Positions 1 to 9,052 of a DNA stretch of 12,924 bases are shown piece after piece. The stretch is taken from positions 1 through 12,924 of the forward strand of contig MU129452.1 of NCBI GenBank assembly GCA_014904985.1, given 5' to 3'. A program made the translations under genes and the position numbers. The DNA comes from Hydnum rufescens UP504. Its lineage: Eukaryota; Basidiomycota; Agaricomycetes; Cantharellales; Hydnaceae. Under the pieces are notes generated by a model that made no database searches, was not told the origin of the DNA, and worked only from the letters and a program-made list of their open reading frames with translations. Position 1 is the stretch's first letter, and every line of letters begins with the position of its first letter.

Positions 1-480
1 TCTGAAGAACTCAACTTCTTGTTAATTGCTCTATGTATATAACACATTAATTGACTTGATATCTGCTGCCATACCATGAGAAACCTTGGAGGTTGTGAGT
101 TTGATATCAAAATCCCCGAGGGCAGACTTATGGATTGACCTAAGGTCACCCTCCTGAAATTATTTGATATCAAAGGATTCTGATGCCTGCTAGGCTTTGG
201 ATTTGACACAGTTTGACATACCTATTAAGGCCCCTCTAAGTGGTTGACCAAGGTGACCAAAGGGTTGCTAAGAAGGTGTTATCTTTCATATCTGTGAAGT
301 TCTAGAAGTTATTTGTGGCAATGGGAGATGAAATTAAAGGATATTTCCAAGTTCTTGGAGATTAATTTGTTTGTAGTCCAGTGGTTAAGATGTTTTTGTT
401 GCTGGTTGATAATGGGGACAAGTGCATGGGATGGGATTTGATGCAAAAACAGCAGTTTGCATCCGTAATAGACGTTCTTG
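1..480. other. Non-coding left flank, no gene seen
   Basis: No reading frame longer than chance and no RNA gene is visible. The only structure is a set of short palindromes (separate entry) and GGTCA/TGACC motifs around 136-148 and 241-262. The right end, from about 400, may be a degraded upstream unit of the 160-bp repeat that becomes clear at 481, but the similarity is too weak to draw a boundary. Confidence 0.5.
100..174. repeat. Two copies of palindrome TTTGATATCAAA
   Basis: The perfect 12-bp palindrome TTTGATATCAAA occurs at 100-111 and again at 163-174, 63 bp apart. Between them at 136-148 is TGACC-TAA-GGTCA, another inverted repeat. They could be binding sites or relics of a small element. 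Nothing nearby shows which. Confidence 0.6.
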
Positions 481-885
481 GTATCATTAGATGCGGAATT
501 TTAACAGCTTTCTGGGCGCGGTGGTTCCAAGCAGATCCGGTGTAAACTGACAGAGAAATTCATTTTTTACTGATGGGTATTGATTCTGATAGTAATATTG
601 TTCTGTAGAGTTCAGTTTTGATTTGTTCTTCACGTGCTCGGTACCTTTGGATGCGGACTTTTTATATCTTTCTAGGTGTGGTTGTTCCGAGGGGATCGGA
701 TGCGAACTGAGGGAGAAATTCATTTTTTACTGGAAATCCCGGATTTTGATAGTAAAATTGGCCTGGAGAGTGCAGTTTTGGTCCATTCAACTTGTGTTTG
801 GTACCGTTCGAAAGGTGTGAATTGTAGCTTTCTAAGCATTATATGGGCATACCTCTCCGATCAAAACTGATGGAGTAATCAAATG
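481..885 (+). repeat. 160-bp tandem repeat, left block
   Basis: Three tandem units begin with a GTAcC-like motif at 481, 641 and 801, a period of exactly 160 bp. A shared tail (GAGAAATTCATTTTTTACTG in units 1 and 2) ends at 572 and 732, and a weaker version (TGGAGTAATC) lies at 871. The linkers also align: TGATAGTAA and GCAGTTTTG-like stretches recur at the same phase, so the whole 160 bp is repeated. The block is CpG-rich compared with the rest of the window. A related block lies at 11131-11396 in the same orientation. The family is not recognised. Overlapping open frames here are judged chance, since they fall in different frames of a diverging repeat. Confidence 0.75.
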
Positions 886-1412
886 AACTCTGTTTTCATG
901 CATAGCCGTAATTAATTTCGTAATAGGTCACATGATCATTCCAATGGCTGGGATCAATGGATATTTGCATTTTCTGATACTGGATGTTTTTATCTTCCAC
1001 ACCAGCTCAGAAATATTCCTGATAATCGGCCAGGTAAAACATCTATGAGGGAGCACATGCAGGTTGATAAAGAATGTCATGCTAATCTTCCTTACATACA
1101 GGAGACTTTTGGACAAGACTTGAGTATGTATGCATTTTTGGATTAATCTTTGTACATAATTTCCCTCTTTTTTTTCTTTTTCTTTCTGATAACTACAAGA
1201 GACATGTTGCTCCCAGTGATATGTTTCTCCCAGGGATATGTGAAGCTTGGTCCCAAATTATGAGGGAGACCTCATAATTAAGCCTGGTTGTTCCCTTGTT
1301 GCTTGCCAAGGCAGTTGAATGCATAAAAGTGAACAGAATAGGCTGATATTCAGGATGTGATTTATTCACCATGGTGCCCTGTCACATGCAAATTTTCAAG
1401 TCTTTACCTGAT
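886..1412. other. Non-coding interval, no gene seen
   Basis: No convincing coding sequence. There is a pyrimidine-rich tract at about 1160-1190 and a short imperfect tandem near 1207-1245 built on CTCCCAGNGATATGT. From 1029 to 1750 I find no CpG dinucleotide, which marks old, probably methylated DNA and includes the left arm of the hAT-like element that follows. Confidence 0.5.
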
Positions 1413-1430
1413 CTGTAAGGTAGTGTTGCC

Positions 1431-1570
1431 ATGACTCAGGCTTTGAGTCAACTTGAGTCACAAGTCAAGCCATTTCAAGCCAAGTCAAGCCAAGTTGATT
1501 GATTACAAATCATTGACTTGACTTTGACTTCAGCTGACTAGGCTTCACTCCAAGCCAGCTCAAGTCAAAT
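1431..1570. repeat. Left subterminal repeat array of the hAT-like element
   Basis: Dense short repeats of TGAGTCAA, AAGTCAAGCC and TTGACTTGA in both orientations. The same motifs recur near the other end (2620-2745). In hAT elements such subterminal arrays are bound by transposase. Here that role is inferred from position and motif density. Confidence 0.65.
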
Positions 1571-1917
1571 TCATGGGAAAATAAGAGCAAACTTGTTCAT
1601 ATATGGCAGTACTATGTGGCAAATTTTAATACAGTCCTGCCTTGTGAGTGCTATGATGCCTGCCAAATGGCAAGCAGAGTCTGCAGCAGGATGCTATACC
1701 CAACCTTCATTAAATAGGAATCATGCACATGAAGCTTAATCTCACCAATGACGATGCAGAATGAGTGGAAACAAGCTTGCCTTTTACCTCAAGCCTCCAA
1801 GGCAAATTTCTGCCACTTCTTTATGCTTCATCGATCCGCATGCATGAGCTTAATGCTTAGTCAGCACTTGTTTCTTGGGATGTACCGACCCTTCTCTCCA
1901 CTGCCACCCTCTGATCT

Positions 1918-2509
1918 TGTCAGGGCCACACTGCGACGAGGGCACCAAACAAATGTAAACACAAATAATTCCAGCTAAGTCCAGTGTAAGTCTGGCTAAG
2001 TCTGCAAGAATCCGGGCAAGAATGAGATAAGGAGGTTAGGGATGTCGGAGGAGCGGTCCAGCAGCCCGGAAGGGACTAGGCGGAAATGAGCACAGCGGTC
2101 CTTAAGCTTGTGGAGTCGACTGGATAATACTTGGAGCTGTAGTCCGGAGTAACAGTGGAAATCCTGAGAGACCAAAGCTGGGGTCTCTGGACTTTGCTCT
2201 TGGACTACTTATACATGATGACTATACTACAGGGGAGTGATCACTAAACTGTGGGTGGTTACAAGGGGGACAGGAACAGGGACAGGAACTTGGCCAGGGG
2301 ACAAACCGGAAGCAATGGGAAATGAAAGGGAAATGAAACCAAGATAGGGTTGGATCGGAGTCAAACCGGAATCAAGCTGGAAGCAAAGTGGACTTGGGCG
2401 AAGGAACTAAGCAGAGAACTGGACTGGAGGTGGGTGGACAAGGACCGGAGTGATCCAGAGTGGACTGGAGTGGACCGGAGTGGACCAGAGTAAGGGACAA
2501 ACCCTGACA
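1918..2509. mobile_element. Solo LTR, 592 bp, nested in the hAT-like element
   Basis: It begins TGTCAGGG and ends CCCTGACA, a perfect 8-bp terminal inverted repeat of TG...CA type. It is flanked by an exact 5-bp direct repeat GATCT at 1913-1917 and 2510-2514. There is no internal region, primer site or pol, so it is a solo LTR left by LTR-LTR recombination. The parent is probably Ty3/gypsy or copia. The family cannot be fixed from an LTR alone, nor can its strand. It keeps about 16 CpGs in 592 bp, whereas the flanking transposon arms are nearly CpG-free, so it is a younger insertion. Confidence 0.88.
2441..2490. repeat. 10-bp tandem repeat inside the solo LTR
   Basis: Five tandem 10-bp units of the form TGGACYGGAG run to 20 bp before the LTR end. 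Units 3 to 5 (2461-2490) differ by single bases. A looser GGGACAGGAAC duplication sits at about 2268-2290. These explain the serine/proline-rich antisense open frames here, which I do not regard as genes. Confidence 0.7.
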
Positions 2510-2619
2510 GATCTGCTGTTGTTGCATGAGTCTCTTGGCAAAGTACACTTGACACTTGATCCAGAAGGCACAGAGTGATTTTCCCACAATGTATATATGT
2601 ATTATTGTTACATACAGAT

Positions 2620-2745
2620 ATTTGACTTGAGTCAACTTCAAGTCAAGTTGAGTCAGTAAATTTGGCTTGACTTCAGAGATAAGTCAAAGTCAACAGAAGT
2701 CATCCAGAGTCGCCTGAAGTCGAGCTGAAGTCAAACCAAGCAGAT
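2620..2745. repeat. Right subterminal repeat array of the hAT-like element
   Basis: This mirrors the left array: TTGACTTGAGTCAAC, CAAGTCAAG, TTGAGTCA, AAGTCAAAGTC and GAAGTC motifs packed up to the right TIR. The symmetry of the two arrays around an unrelated centre supports a single transposon. Confidence 0.65.
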
Positions 2746-2767
2746 TTGCAGCAACACTACTGTAAGG

Positions 2768-3084
2768 GCAGTAAATCCATTTTCAATGTCAAAACATGTG
2801 TACTTTGTATCTCAATAACTACTGAACAGATTTGGCTGAAATTTTGATATGGTTTCACCTAAATAATCCCTAGTCACATCCTAAGTTTCAGAGTCACCTA
2901 CCAAGATGTTATTTTTTAGCAGTACTTGTAATTCAATACCTCAAAGGAAATGAATTAGGCCACTTTTGGCACATTACCCATACCAAATAGATAGGGGGAC
3001 AGAGGATGAAAGCATATGTAACCATATTACAGCAGTATATAAGGTTTGTGGCTTGGTTTTGCACAGCACTTGGGCACTTAGTGA
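2768..3084. other. Non-coding interval, CpG-free, no gene seen
   Basis: Short open frames on both strands lack codon structure or recognisable motifs. There is no CpG in this interval; it is part of a CpG-free run from 2723 to 3815. Confidence 0.45.
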
Positions 3085-3087
3085 ATG

Positions 3088-3126
3088 CCAGCAATTGCTG
3101 GTGTTGAGTCCCCTGGCAATTGCCAG
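3088..3126. repeat. Pair of 14-bp palindromes
   Basis: CCAGCAATTGCTGG at 3088-3101 and CTGGCAATTGCCAG at 3113-3126 are each perfect 14-bp palindromes separated by 11 bp. They share the core GCAATTGC with GG/CC arms in different order. They sit just before the first degenerate tandem repeat. Function unknown. Confidence 0.7.
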
Positions 3127-3148
3127 TGTTTTTCAACATCACCTCACT

Positions 3149-3458
3149 TCAAGCTGAATGTTGGGCTACACCTAGTGTCATGGCTTTCCATTCAGCAGGA
3201 GTGGGCTTTGTCTTTTCTGGGGCACCCCTCACTTGTTCTTGGTTTCCTTCCCTTGATTTCTTTCTTTTTGCTGGCCACCTTCCTCTTCACTTCAAGGCTT
3301 CAAGCTGAATGTCAGGCTACACTTAGTGTCATGGCTTTCCATTCAGTGGGGGTCTTTTATTCTATGGGGTCCCCTGTAGTTTCACTCTTCCTTTCTCTCC
3401 CTTTTTGGGGTCTTATCCACACTTTGAGCAGAATGCCAGGCTACACCTTGTGTAGTGA
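3149..3458 (+). repeat. Degenerate tandem repeat, 151-bp spacing
   Basis: A ~45-bp block with AAGCTGAATG, GGCTACAC and TAGTGTCATGGC occurs at 3149-3195 and 3300-3346, spaced 151 bp. A more decayed copy lies at about 3424-3458. A further weak match (GGGCTACTCATGGTGG) is near 3542. Differences between copies include TG versus CA at the same position (TTGGGC against TCAGGC). Open frames across this block are products of the repeat and do not resemble a protein family I know. Confidence 0.65.
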
Positions 3459-4024
3459 CTTTTCATTTTAAAAAAGTGTCTTTTATTTCCTTTGGGGTGC
3501 ATCCCCAGTGATATCCCTTTTGTTTTCCCCCTGTTGGCTTTGGGCTACTCATGGTGGCTGTCATCCTTCCAGAACAGCTTGAATCAATTGACTTTCCTGG
3601 GCTCAAATCTGGATGGATTTCAAAACTTTTATGCTTGTTGGATGCATCTTGATCCCCTCTTTCTGGTTGATCCCTTTGTGCATCTATCTGATTATTTTTC
3701 ACTTCACTATCACCCATCTTCTCCTCCCCCCTCTCCCTGCACCTCCTGGAGGGACATCTTGTCCACTTGTTCTGTTTTTGGGCTTTTTCTCTTTGTCTGA
3801 ACTTCCTCTTTCCAACGCATCCACTCACAAGTCATTTGGAGCACTTTTGGCTCCATTATGACCAGTGCTCTCCTCCTCCCCCACTCAACACCACCTTGTA
3901 TGGGTAAATCCTGGCCATTTGTGGTGTTTTTAGGCTTATTCAATGAGTATCAATCCCCTCTTTCTTTATAATCCATTTGTGTGTCCATCTGACAATTTTT
4001 CACTTCACTACCACCCATCTTCTC

Positions 4025-4480
4025 TGTTATGAGTCGTACTCATAACCTTGCTTACATACAAATAACCAAGCCTATCACATCATCACGTGACCTTCCCCCT
4101 TGCTGCCATTGTGCCTTCCTCTTTCAGCATTTCCTATTATATACATCCCTCCTTTATTCAACATCCCTTTATTCATAAACCCTTTTGATCTCTAGAAGTA
4201 TAAGTAGTTACTTGATGTACACTCGCTCTTTAGAAGATCAAGAATATATTGTCAACCAATTGAATTATCCTTTCACAATCTCAGTTATCACTCACAACTC
4301 TCATCTTTAAACCTTCGCATATTAACTCTCAAGAAGCCAGTCTTCCTCATACATACTCGTCTCTTGTGACCTTATGTAATTCCCACTTCGCAACTCTTTC
4401 ATCAATCACCTTAAGGGCATTTCCTTGTATTCGACTCGATTATGTAATCATACCTCTCATCTCGAGTACAACCCTTAACA
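4025..4480 (+). mobile_element. Solo LTR, 456 bp, starts with a hairpin
   Basis: It starts TGTTATGAGT at 4025 and ends CCCTTAACA at 4480, with an exact 5-bp target duplication TTCTC at 4020-4024 and 4481-4485. Two relatives lie in the window on the minus strand: a complete one at 8658-9052 and a fragment at 12258-12468. The copies share the terminal hairpin, a GATCTTCTAA-like block and a TATA-like segment (AGTATAAGTAG here). It keeps about nine CpGs, more than its relatives, suggesting a more recent insertion. The parent family is unknown because no internal region is present. Confidence 0.88.
4026..4046 (+). repeat. Perfect hairpin at the LTR terminus
   Basis: GTTATGAGT-CGT-ACTCATAAC forms a 9-bp stem with a 3-nt loop, starting one base inside the LTR end. 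The relative at 8658-9052 keeps it with one stem mismatch (9031-9051). It could be an integrase recognition feature or an RNA structure. This is inferred only from conservation. Confidence 0.7.
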
Positions 4481-4979
4481 TTCTCCTCCCCCCTTCCCCT
4501 GGACCTGCTGAGGGGAAATCTTGTCTGCTCATTCTGTTTTTGGGCCTGTTCTCTTCATCTAGACTCCCTCTTTCCAACACATCCACTCACAAGTCATTTG
4601 GAGCACTTTTGGCTCCATTATGACCAGTGCTCTCCTCCTCCCCCACTCAACATCACCTTGTGTGAGTAAATCCTGGCCATTTGTGGCATTTTTGGGCTTG
4701 TTCAATGCATATTAATCCCCTTGTTCCCTTTTACCCATTTGTGTGTCCATCTGATGATTTTTCACTTCACTACTACCCATCTTCTCCCCCCTTTCCCTGC
4801 ACCTACCTACAGAAGGAAGACCACACCTGTTTTCACAGATTCTCACCTCACCTCTTTCACCCTCCATCTACCTGTTCATATCTGCATCTAGTTCTAGTCC
4901 CACATCAATAAATGTTTCAGTTTCCTCACAATGTGCATACATGTACTGAATATCAAAAACTGTGATATAATGACCCCTC

Positions 4980-5361
4980 TAGTGTGAGGCTACAGATGAT
5001 AATGATATTTCCCCTGATGACTAAGCAGACATGAGGGAATTTGATAGACTGGAGAGCCCTAGTTGCTTGGGTGAATTAGCAGGAAGGATATTTATTAGAG
5101 AGCCCTTAGATCTGTAGGCAAGCTCAAGCTCGCCCTTTTATACTATGTACAAGATATTAAAGAAACTACAGGTGAATTGTAGAATGTTTGGGTGCTATAC
5201 TACTGGCACCAACAAGAAGGATATAGAATGTTCTCTTAGGTATATTATTACCATAAGAGGGTGGTAGGGGAGTTGCACTTGCTATGGCATTAAGTCCAAA
5301 TAGGGGATATTGCCACTTTGGGCTGATTATACAATTAACTCTTTATTTTTTTATTCCAACA
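4980..5361 (-). repeat. 3' LTR of the copia element
   Basis: On the minus strand it starts TGTTGGAATAA at 5361 and ends CCTCACACTA at 4980. The outer boundary is set by the target duplication, which falls directly beyond TAG (plus strand) rather than beyond the canonical TG/CA. A TATA-like TATAAAAG lies at 5135-5142. Only one CpG remains. Confidence 0.93.
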
Positions 5362-5370
5362 CTCCCCCTC
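5362..5370 (-). promoter_or_regulatory. Polypurine tract of the copia element
   Basis: Minus-strand GAGGGGGAG lies directly against the 3' LTR start TGTTGG. It would prime plus-strand DNA synthesis. The pol stop codon (5369-5371) overlaps its edge, so coding runs right up to the tract. Confidence 0.88.
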
Positions 5371-6239
5371 AAGCACAACACAATCCAAGTCCAGCAATGT
5401 AGTGGTCTGATCTTGCACCCACAAGTGCTTTCATAAGTATATCGGCCATCATGTGCTCCATAGGGCAGTAAACAAAATTAAATGATCTGTCTTTAATGGT
5501 CTGGTGGATAAAATGGAATTGGATATCAATGTGTTTTGTTTGGGCATGATAATTATCACCCATAGCAAGTTTTATTGTGGCCTGATTGTCACAATAGAGA
5601 GTCATAGGCTTAGGGGGAAAATGAAATAACTCAGCAATTAGGCTTTGTAGCCATATGCCTTCTTTTGCCACATGAGTCACAGTGATGTATTCTGCCTCGG
5701 CAGTTGATAGAGTAACAAGTTCTTGTTTTCTTGAACTCCATGAGACAGTTCCACCATTAATTAGATATGCATATCTGGAGATTGCACATCTATGGTCTTG
5801 TGTGGCCCCATCCACATCTGTAAAGCCAAGTAAATCATGTGGCTCAGTGCCATATACAAGATTAAATTCTTTTGTGCCAGCTAAGTATCGTATGACCCAT
5901 TTAACTGCTTCCCAATGTATCGGTCCCAGATTATCAAGGAATTGAGATAGTGTGGATATGGTGAAAGAGATGTCTGGCCTTGTGGCCACAGATGCATACA
6001 CAAGGCTTCCTATAGCCTCATGATAAGGGGTATGCCTCATTTGTTCAATATTTGTGGGATTATTATCTATTTGGGTATATGTGGCCCCTGGTTCCATTGG
6101 AGTGTTAACAGATTTTGCATCACCGAGGGAGAATCAGGTGATTATTGAATTAATATATGATGTTTGGGATAATCAGATCATCCATAAATCATGGTCTCAT
6201 TCAACTTTAATTCCTAATAGCCAATGTAGTGACCCTAGG
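5369..6239 (-). pseudogene. RT C-terminus and RNase H
   Basis: Three TGA codons crowd the start (6197, 6173, 6134). After them a 242-codon open stretch runs to the end, from MEPGATYTQ. RNase H motifs are FTDVDGATQDH (Asp at about 5816-5818), TLSTAEAEY, LYCDNQATIKLA and KHIDIQFHFI, so the catalytic acids appear kept. The C-terminus GLGLCCA ends at the polypurine tract. This is the longest intact frame in the window, yet it is only the tail of a polyprotein and has no start of its own. Confidence 0.93.
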
Positions 6240-7059
6240 TCCATAATGGCATATTTTTCATTGATTTTTCTTTGTATTCATCAAGTAATTTTCTTGATGC
6301 ACCAGTGAATGTACAATTGTCGATGTGAATTGCCAATATTAATTTTTCTCCATTTGTTTGTATATGGAAAACACCAGGGTTGGCATGGCTCACACTAAAT
6401 CCAAGATCATTAAGCGCCTGTGAAAGCAAGTCATACCATTGTCTTCTGGCTTGTTTAAGACCATAGAGTGTCTTTCATAGTTGCAAAATAGTGTTCTTCC
6501 CCTGAGGTTTATATTCAGGGGGGAATTGCATGTGTATTTCTTCATCTGCATCTAATTCACCATTTAGGTAAGCACCATTAAAGTCAAATGAATCAATCTC
6601 CCAATCTTTCTCCACACCCATGGCAATAATTGTGCAGAAACTGGCAAGTTGTGCCACTGGGGAATAGGTTTCATAGTAATCAACACCATATATTTGAGTA
6701 AATCCATGGGCCACAAGCTGTGCTTTGTATTTTTGGATAGTACCATTGGCCTTTCATTTTATTTTGAATACAAGTTTGCAGTCAACAATATTTTTGCCCT
6801 GTGGCCACAGCACTTCCTCCCAAGTTCTGGCATCTTTAATGGTTTTGAGTTCTATATCAATGGCCTCTTTCCATTTTGGCCAATCAGTTCTTAATTTCAC
6901 CTCCTCCAAGGACTTGGGATCACCATCAATGTCTTGTATTGCCCCATAGACAGCATCATCAAATTCCATGTGATACACAGCATCATTTGCAAGATTAACT
7001 TCAGGGGTGGCAGTGCTCCCCCTGATGCCAGGTATTTTATCATCTGGCTTGGAATTCAT
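6240..7059 (-). pseudogene. Reverse transcriptase (RVT_2 type)
   Basis: Copia RT hallmarks run in order: DWPKWKEAIDIELKTI, TWEEV, KLVFKIK, VAHGFTQIYGVDYYETYSP, DFNGAYLNGEL, KTLYGLKQARRQWYD, and ILAIHIDNCTFTG. The last is the YxDD-type active site, and its second Asp codon at 6316-6318 is AAT (Asn). TGA codons are at 6754 and 6475. One lost A near 6264-6269 shifts the frame before IMDLGSLHWLLG. It would copy element RNA into DNA. It is inactive several times over. Confidence 0.93.
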
Positions 7060-7487
7060 ATACCCATGTACAGTACCTTTGCCCTGTTTGAGGCATTGTA
7101 CATACTGTGAAGGTTTTGGGACACATGCTGAACATCACTCAGGTTCAGCAGGCCAGGTCTTTTTTGGCATGGGAGGTGTTTCCAATGGAATATACAGGTG
7201 AATGGGGGTAGATGGTCCAGATTTAATGCTTTTTTCATCATCTGAGCCATTAGGATCAGTATGGGCAGTTTCCTGATCTGGATTTATATAGGGGGTGGGG
7301 GATCTAGCATTTTGCCTTGAGCTTGAGCTGGGCATATCAAAATTCCTTTTGATTGTCAGCATCACAAACTTGACATTTCATTTGATGGAAATCTTATTCC
7401 ATCCTTTCCAATAAATTCTATGGGCATGAGGGCTGTCATTGTCATAGCCCACCCAAAATGCCTCATTTGCCTGTTCATCCAATTTGG
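7060..7487 (-). pseudogene. Integrase C-terminal tail and linker to RT
   Basis: After the single-base loss the frame resumes with KLDEQANEAFWVGYDND and SPHAHRIYWKGWNKI, resembling the C-terminal part of copia integrases. A variable Ser/Pro/acidic linker (PSSSSRQNARSPTPY and on) follows. TGA codons lie at 7378 and 7135. Variable linkers at this point are normal for copia elements. Confidence 0.8.
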
Positions 7488-8300
7488 ATTATGGACCCAG
7501 ACTTGTTGGCCCCATTCAGGAACATTTCCTAAATTTGGTTTTTCTTTTGTGAGTCATTCAAGTGGGGTCATGTTCCCTAAAACCCATGTGGAAGTACAGT
7601 TCTTGAGCCATATGGCCCAATTCACTGCCTCCCCCCACAGATTTTTGGGTAGTCTGGATTGATGCAACATAGCACAGGTTTGCTCAAGGATTCTTCTATT
7701 TAGGGACTCAGCAACTCCATTATGTTGTGGAGTATTGTGTGTAGTTAATTGTCATTCTGTCCCCTGATTATGTAAGAATGTGCCGAATGTGGTACTTGTA
7801 TATTCACCCCCATGGTCAGACTGAAGTCTTTTAATTTGAACCCCATGTTGGGTTTTAGCCCATGCTACAAAGTCTTTGTAAGCATTAAAGGCCTCGTCTT
7901 TTGTCCATATGACCTGAATTTTTGTATATCACATCACATCATCCATAAATGTTATGTAATATGATTGCCTGCCTAGTGAATTAAGGGGGGATGGCCCCCA
8001 GACATCCATATGTATTTCTTCCCCAAAGGAAGATGCAAGTGGTGCAGTTCTTTCCTTTTTTATTATTTTCCTTGTGGCCTTTCCATACTTGCATGAATTG
8101 CAGGAAAATTCTGTAATGTCATCCATGAGTTTAATACCCTGGATAACATTATTTTTGACAAGGGAATGAATTGAGTTGATTGAGATGTGGCCCAGCCTCC
8201 AATGAAGCTCCAAGAGCTTAATTGTTTTGTCCCTGGCACTAGCAGCCACATTGGCATGCTCAACTTTATATAGGCCATTATTGCCTACTGGAATTTCCCC
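7488..8300 (-). pseudogene. Integrase: zinc-binding domain and DD35E core
   Basis: The N-terminal HHCC domain is visible as LHWRLGH followed by CNSCKYGK (about 8060-8215). The core has the first Asp in MDVWGP (8004-8006), the second in QSDHGGEY (7815-7817) and the Glu in NGVAESLNRR (7707-7709). The last two are separated by exactly 35 codons if the TGA at 7752 counts as one, the DD35E spacing. TGA codons also lie at 7929 and 7554. The enzyme would insert the cDNA. All three catalytic acids survive, but the nonsense codons and the frameshift near 7486 stop production. Confidence 0.93.
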
Positions 8301-8399
8301 AATAATTATGCCCTTGGAATTCTTTATTTTGCACAAGGTTCCATTGAATAAGACCCTGTGGCCTGCTTTCATAATCTGATTAATTGAGATAACAGTGAG

Positions 8400-8657
8400 T
8401 CCCATTTCTGGAGCATGTAAGGCATCACATAATATAACCAGGGTGAATTTTCTGCCATTTGGCACTTGTATTTCTAAATCACCAGTGCCAATAGCATAAA
8501 ATATTCATTTGTCAGCCATGGTAATTGGGTGAGGGTCAATAGAGCAATAGTTAATGAATTGCTCTTTGTATGGCAACATATGCCTTGTTGCCCCTGAGTT
8601 GTATAATTCAGTGTAAATAGGGGTATTTATTTGTGAATTCGTTGTGGCCACTGTCAC
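8400..8657 (-). pseudogene. Protease region with mutated active site
   Basis: The segment reads YTELYNSGATRHM, which aligns with the retropepsin-like copia active site DSGAT/S-R/H-HM. The catalytic Asp codon at 8598-8600 is AAC (Asn). A TGA follows at 8505-8507 within MADK-stop-IFYAIGTG, and the frame continues into EIQVPNGRK. An intact enzyme would cut the polyprotein. The Asp-to-Asn change alone should abolish this. The region begins directly after the nested LTR, and joining across that LTR keeps the frame. Confidence 0.88.
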
Positions 8658-9052
8658 TGTTAAGGGTTGTTCATGGCTTGGGGAGGTGATTATGTAATCA
8701 GGCTGAGGACAAACAGGAGTCCCTTACTATGATTGACAAGGAGGCTCACAAAGCAAGGATTACATAATGTCACGGAAGATGAGAATGTGGAGGAATGAAG
8801 CAGCAGAACTGAATTCTCAGGGAGACTTGAGACAAAAGGAGGATTGGTGAGGAGAGACAATCACAGATACATATATTCTCAATCTTCTAAGGAGCTAGAG
8901 TATGAACAGTAGCTACTTATATACTAAGATCAAGGGAGGATTGGTAAGGGGATTATTAAGGATGGTGGAGGTGGATGTGTGGTGCTTATGTAGCAAGGCC
9001 ACAAGGTCATGTGATATGCTTATGTATGAGGTTACGAGTATGACTCATAACA
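8658..9052 (-). mobile_element. Solo LTR, 395 bp, nested in copia gag-pol
   Basis: On the minus strand it starts TGTTATGAGT (9052) and ends CCCTTAACA (8658), matching the family of 4025-4480. The flanking 5-mers GTCAC (8653-8657) and GCCAT (9053-9057) match at three of five positions, and both mismatches are transitions, consistent with a decayed target duplication. Removing the LTR and one 5-mer restores the Gag-to-protease reading frame exactly (TMA then VATTNSQ). A TATA-like TATATAAG is at 8916-8923. It has few CpGs, so it is older than the 4025 copy. Confidence 0.85.

Larger units (their letters stand above)
1421..2759. mobile_element. hAT-like non-autonomous DNA transposon with nested solo LTR
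   Basis: The element starts TAGTGTTGC at 1421 and ends GCAACACTA at 2759, a perfect 9-bp terminal inverted repeat. It is flanked by an exact 8-bp direct repeat, CTGTAAGG, at 1413-1420 and 2760-2767. An 8-bp target duplication with a TAGNG-type terminus is the signature of the hAT superfamily. Both subterminal regions carry many copies of AAGTCAAG/TTGACTTGA-type motifs, as expected of hAT transposase binding sites. No transposase or zf-BED/hATC remnant is visible, so the element is non-autonomous. Removing the nested LTR and one copy of its target duplication leaves about 742 bp, MITE-like in size. Confidence 0.85.
3600..4905 (+). repeat. 301-bp tandem repeat interrupted by a solo LTR
   Basis: The marker ACTTCACTA/C followed by CACCCATCTTCTC occurs at 3701, 4002 and 4764. 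The first spacing is 301 bp. The second is 762 bp, which equals 301 once the 456-bp LTR plus its 5-bp duplicated target (4025-4485) is removed. Copies 1 and 2 share long stretches, such as the 3835-3895 segment with TTGGAGCACTTTTGGCTCC. The third copy is partial and fades near 4905. A weaker lead-in copy starts at about 3600. The strand is pyrimidine-rich (CTCCTCCCCCC). No protein family is recognisable. Confidence 0.8.

Noticed and set aside
481..870. Small genes in the 160-bp repeat block
   Set aside because: Overlapping frames on both strands change phase between units, since 160 is not a multiple of three, so no repeated peptide is conserved.
1748..1978. 76-codon plus-strand open frame in the hAT-like element
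   Set aside because: It runs across the solo LTR boundary at 1918, so it cannot be an original transposon gene, and it has no transposase motifs.
3085..3471. 128-codon plus-strand frame with hydrophobic stretches
   Set aside because: It spans several repeat units in shifting frames. Hydrophobicity comes from T/C-rich DNA and no family is recognisable.
3463..3828. 121-codon minus-strand, lysine/arginine-rich open frame
   Set aside because: It falls in the pyrimidine-rich degenerate tandem repeats. The basic composition is what a polypurine strand encodes, and the frame is not kept in the next repeat copy.
3600..4905. CRISPR array
   Set aside because: Repeats are about 301 bp with no short repeat-spacer pattern, and the context is eukaryotic.
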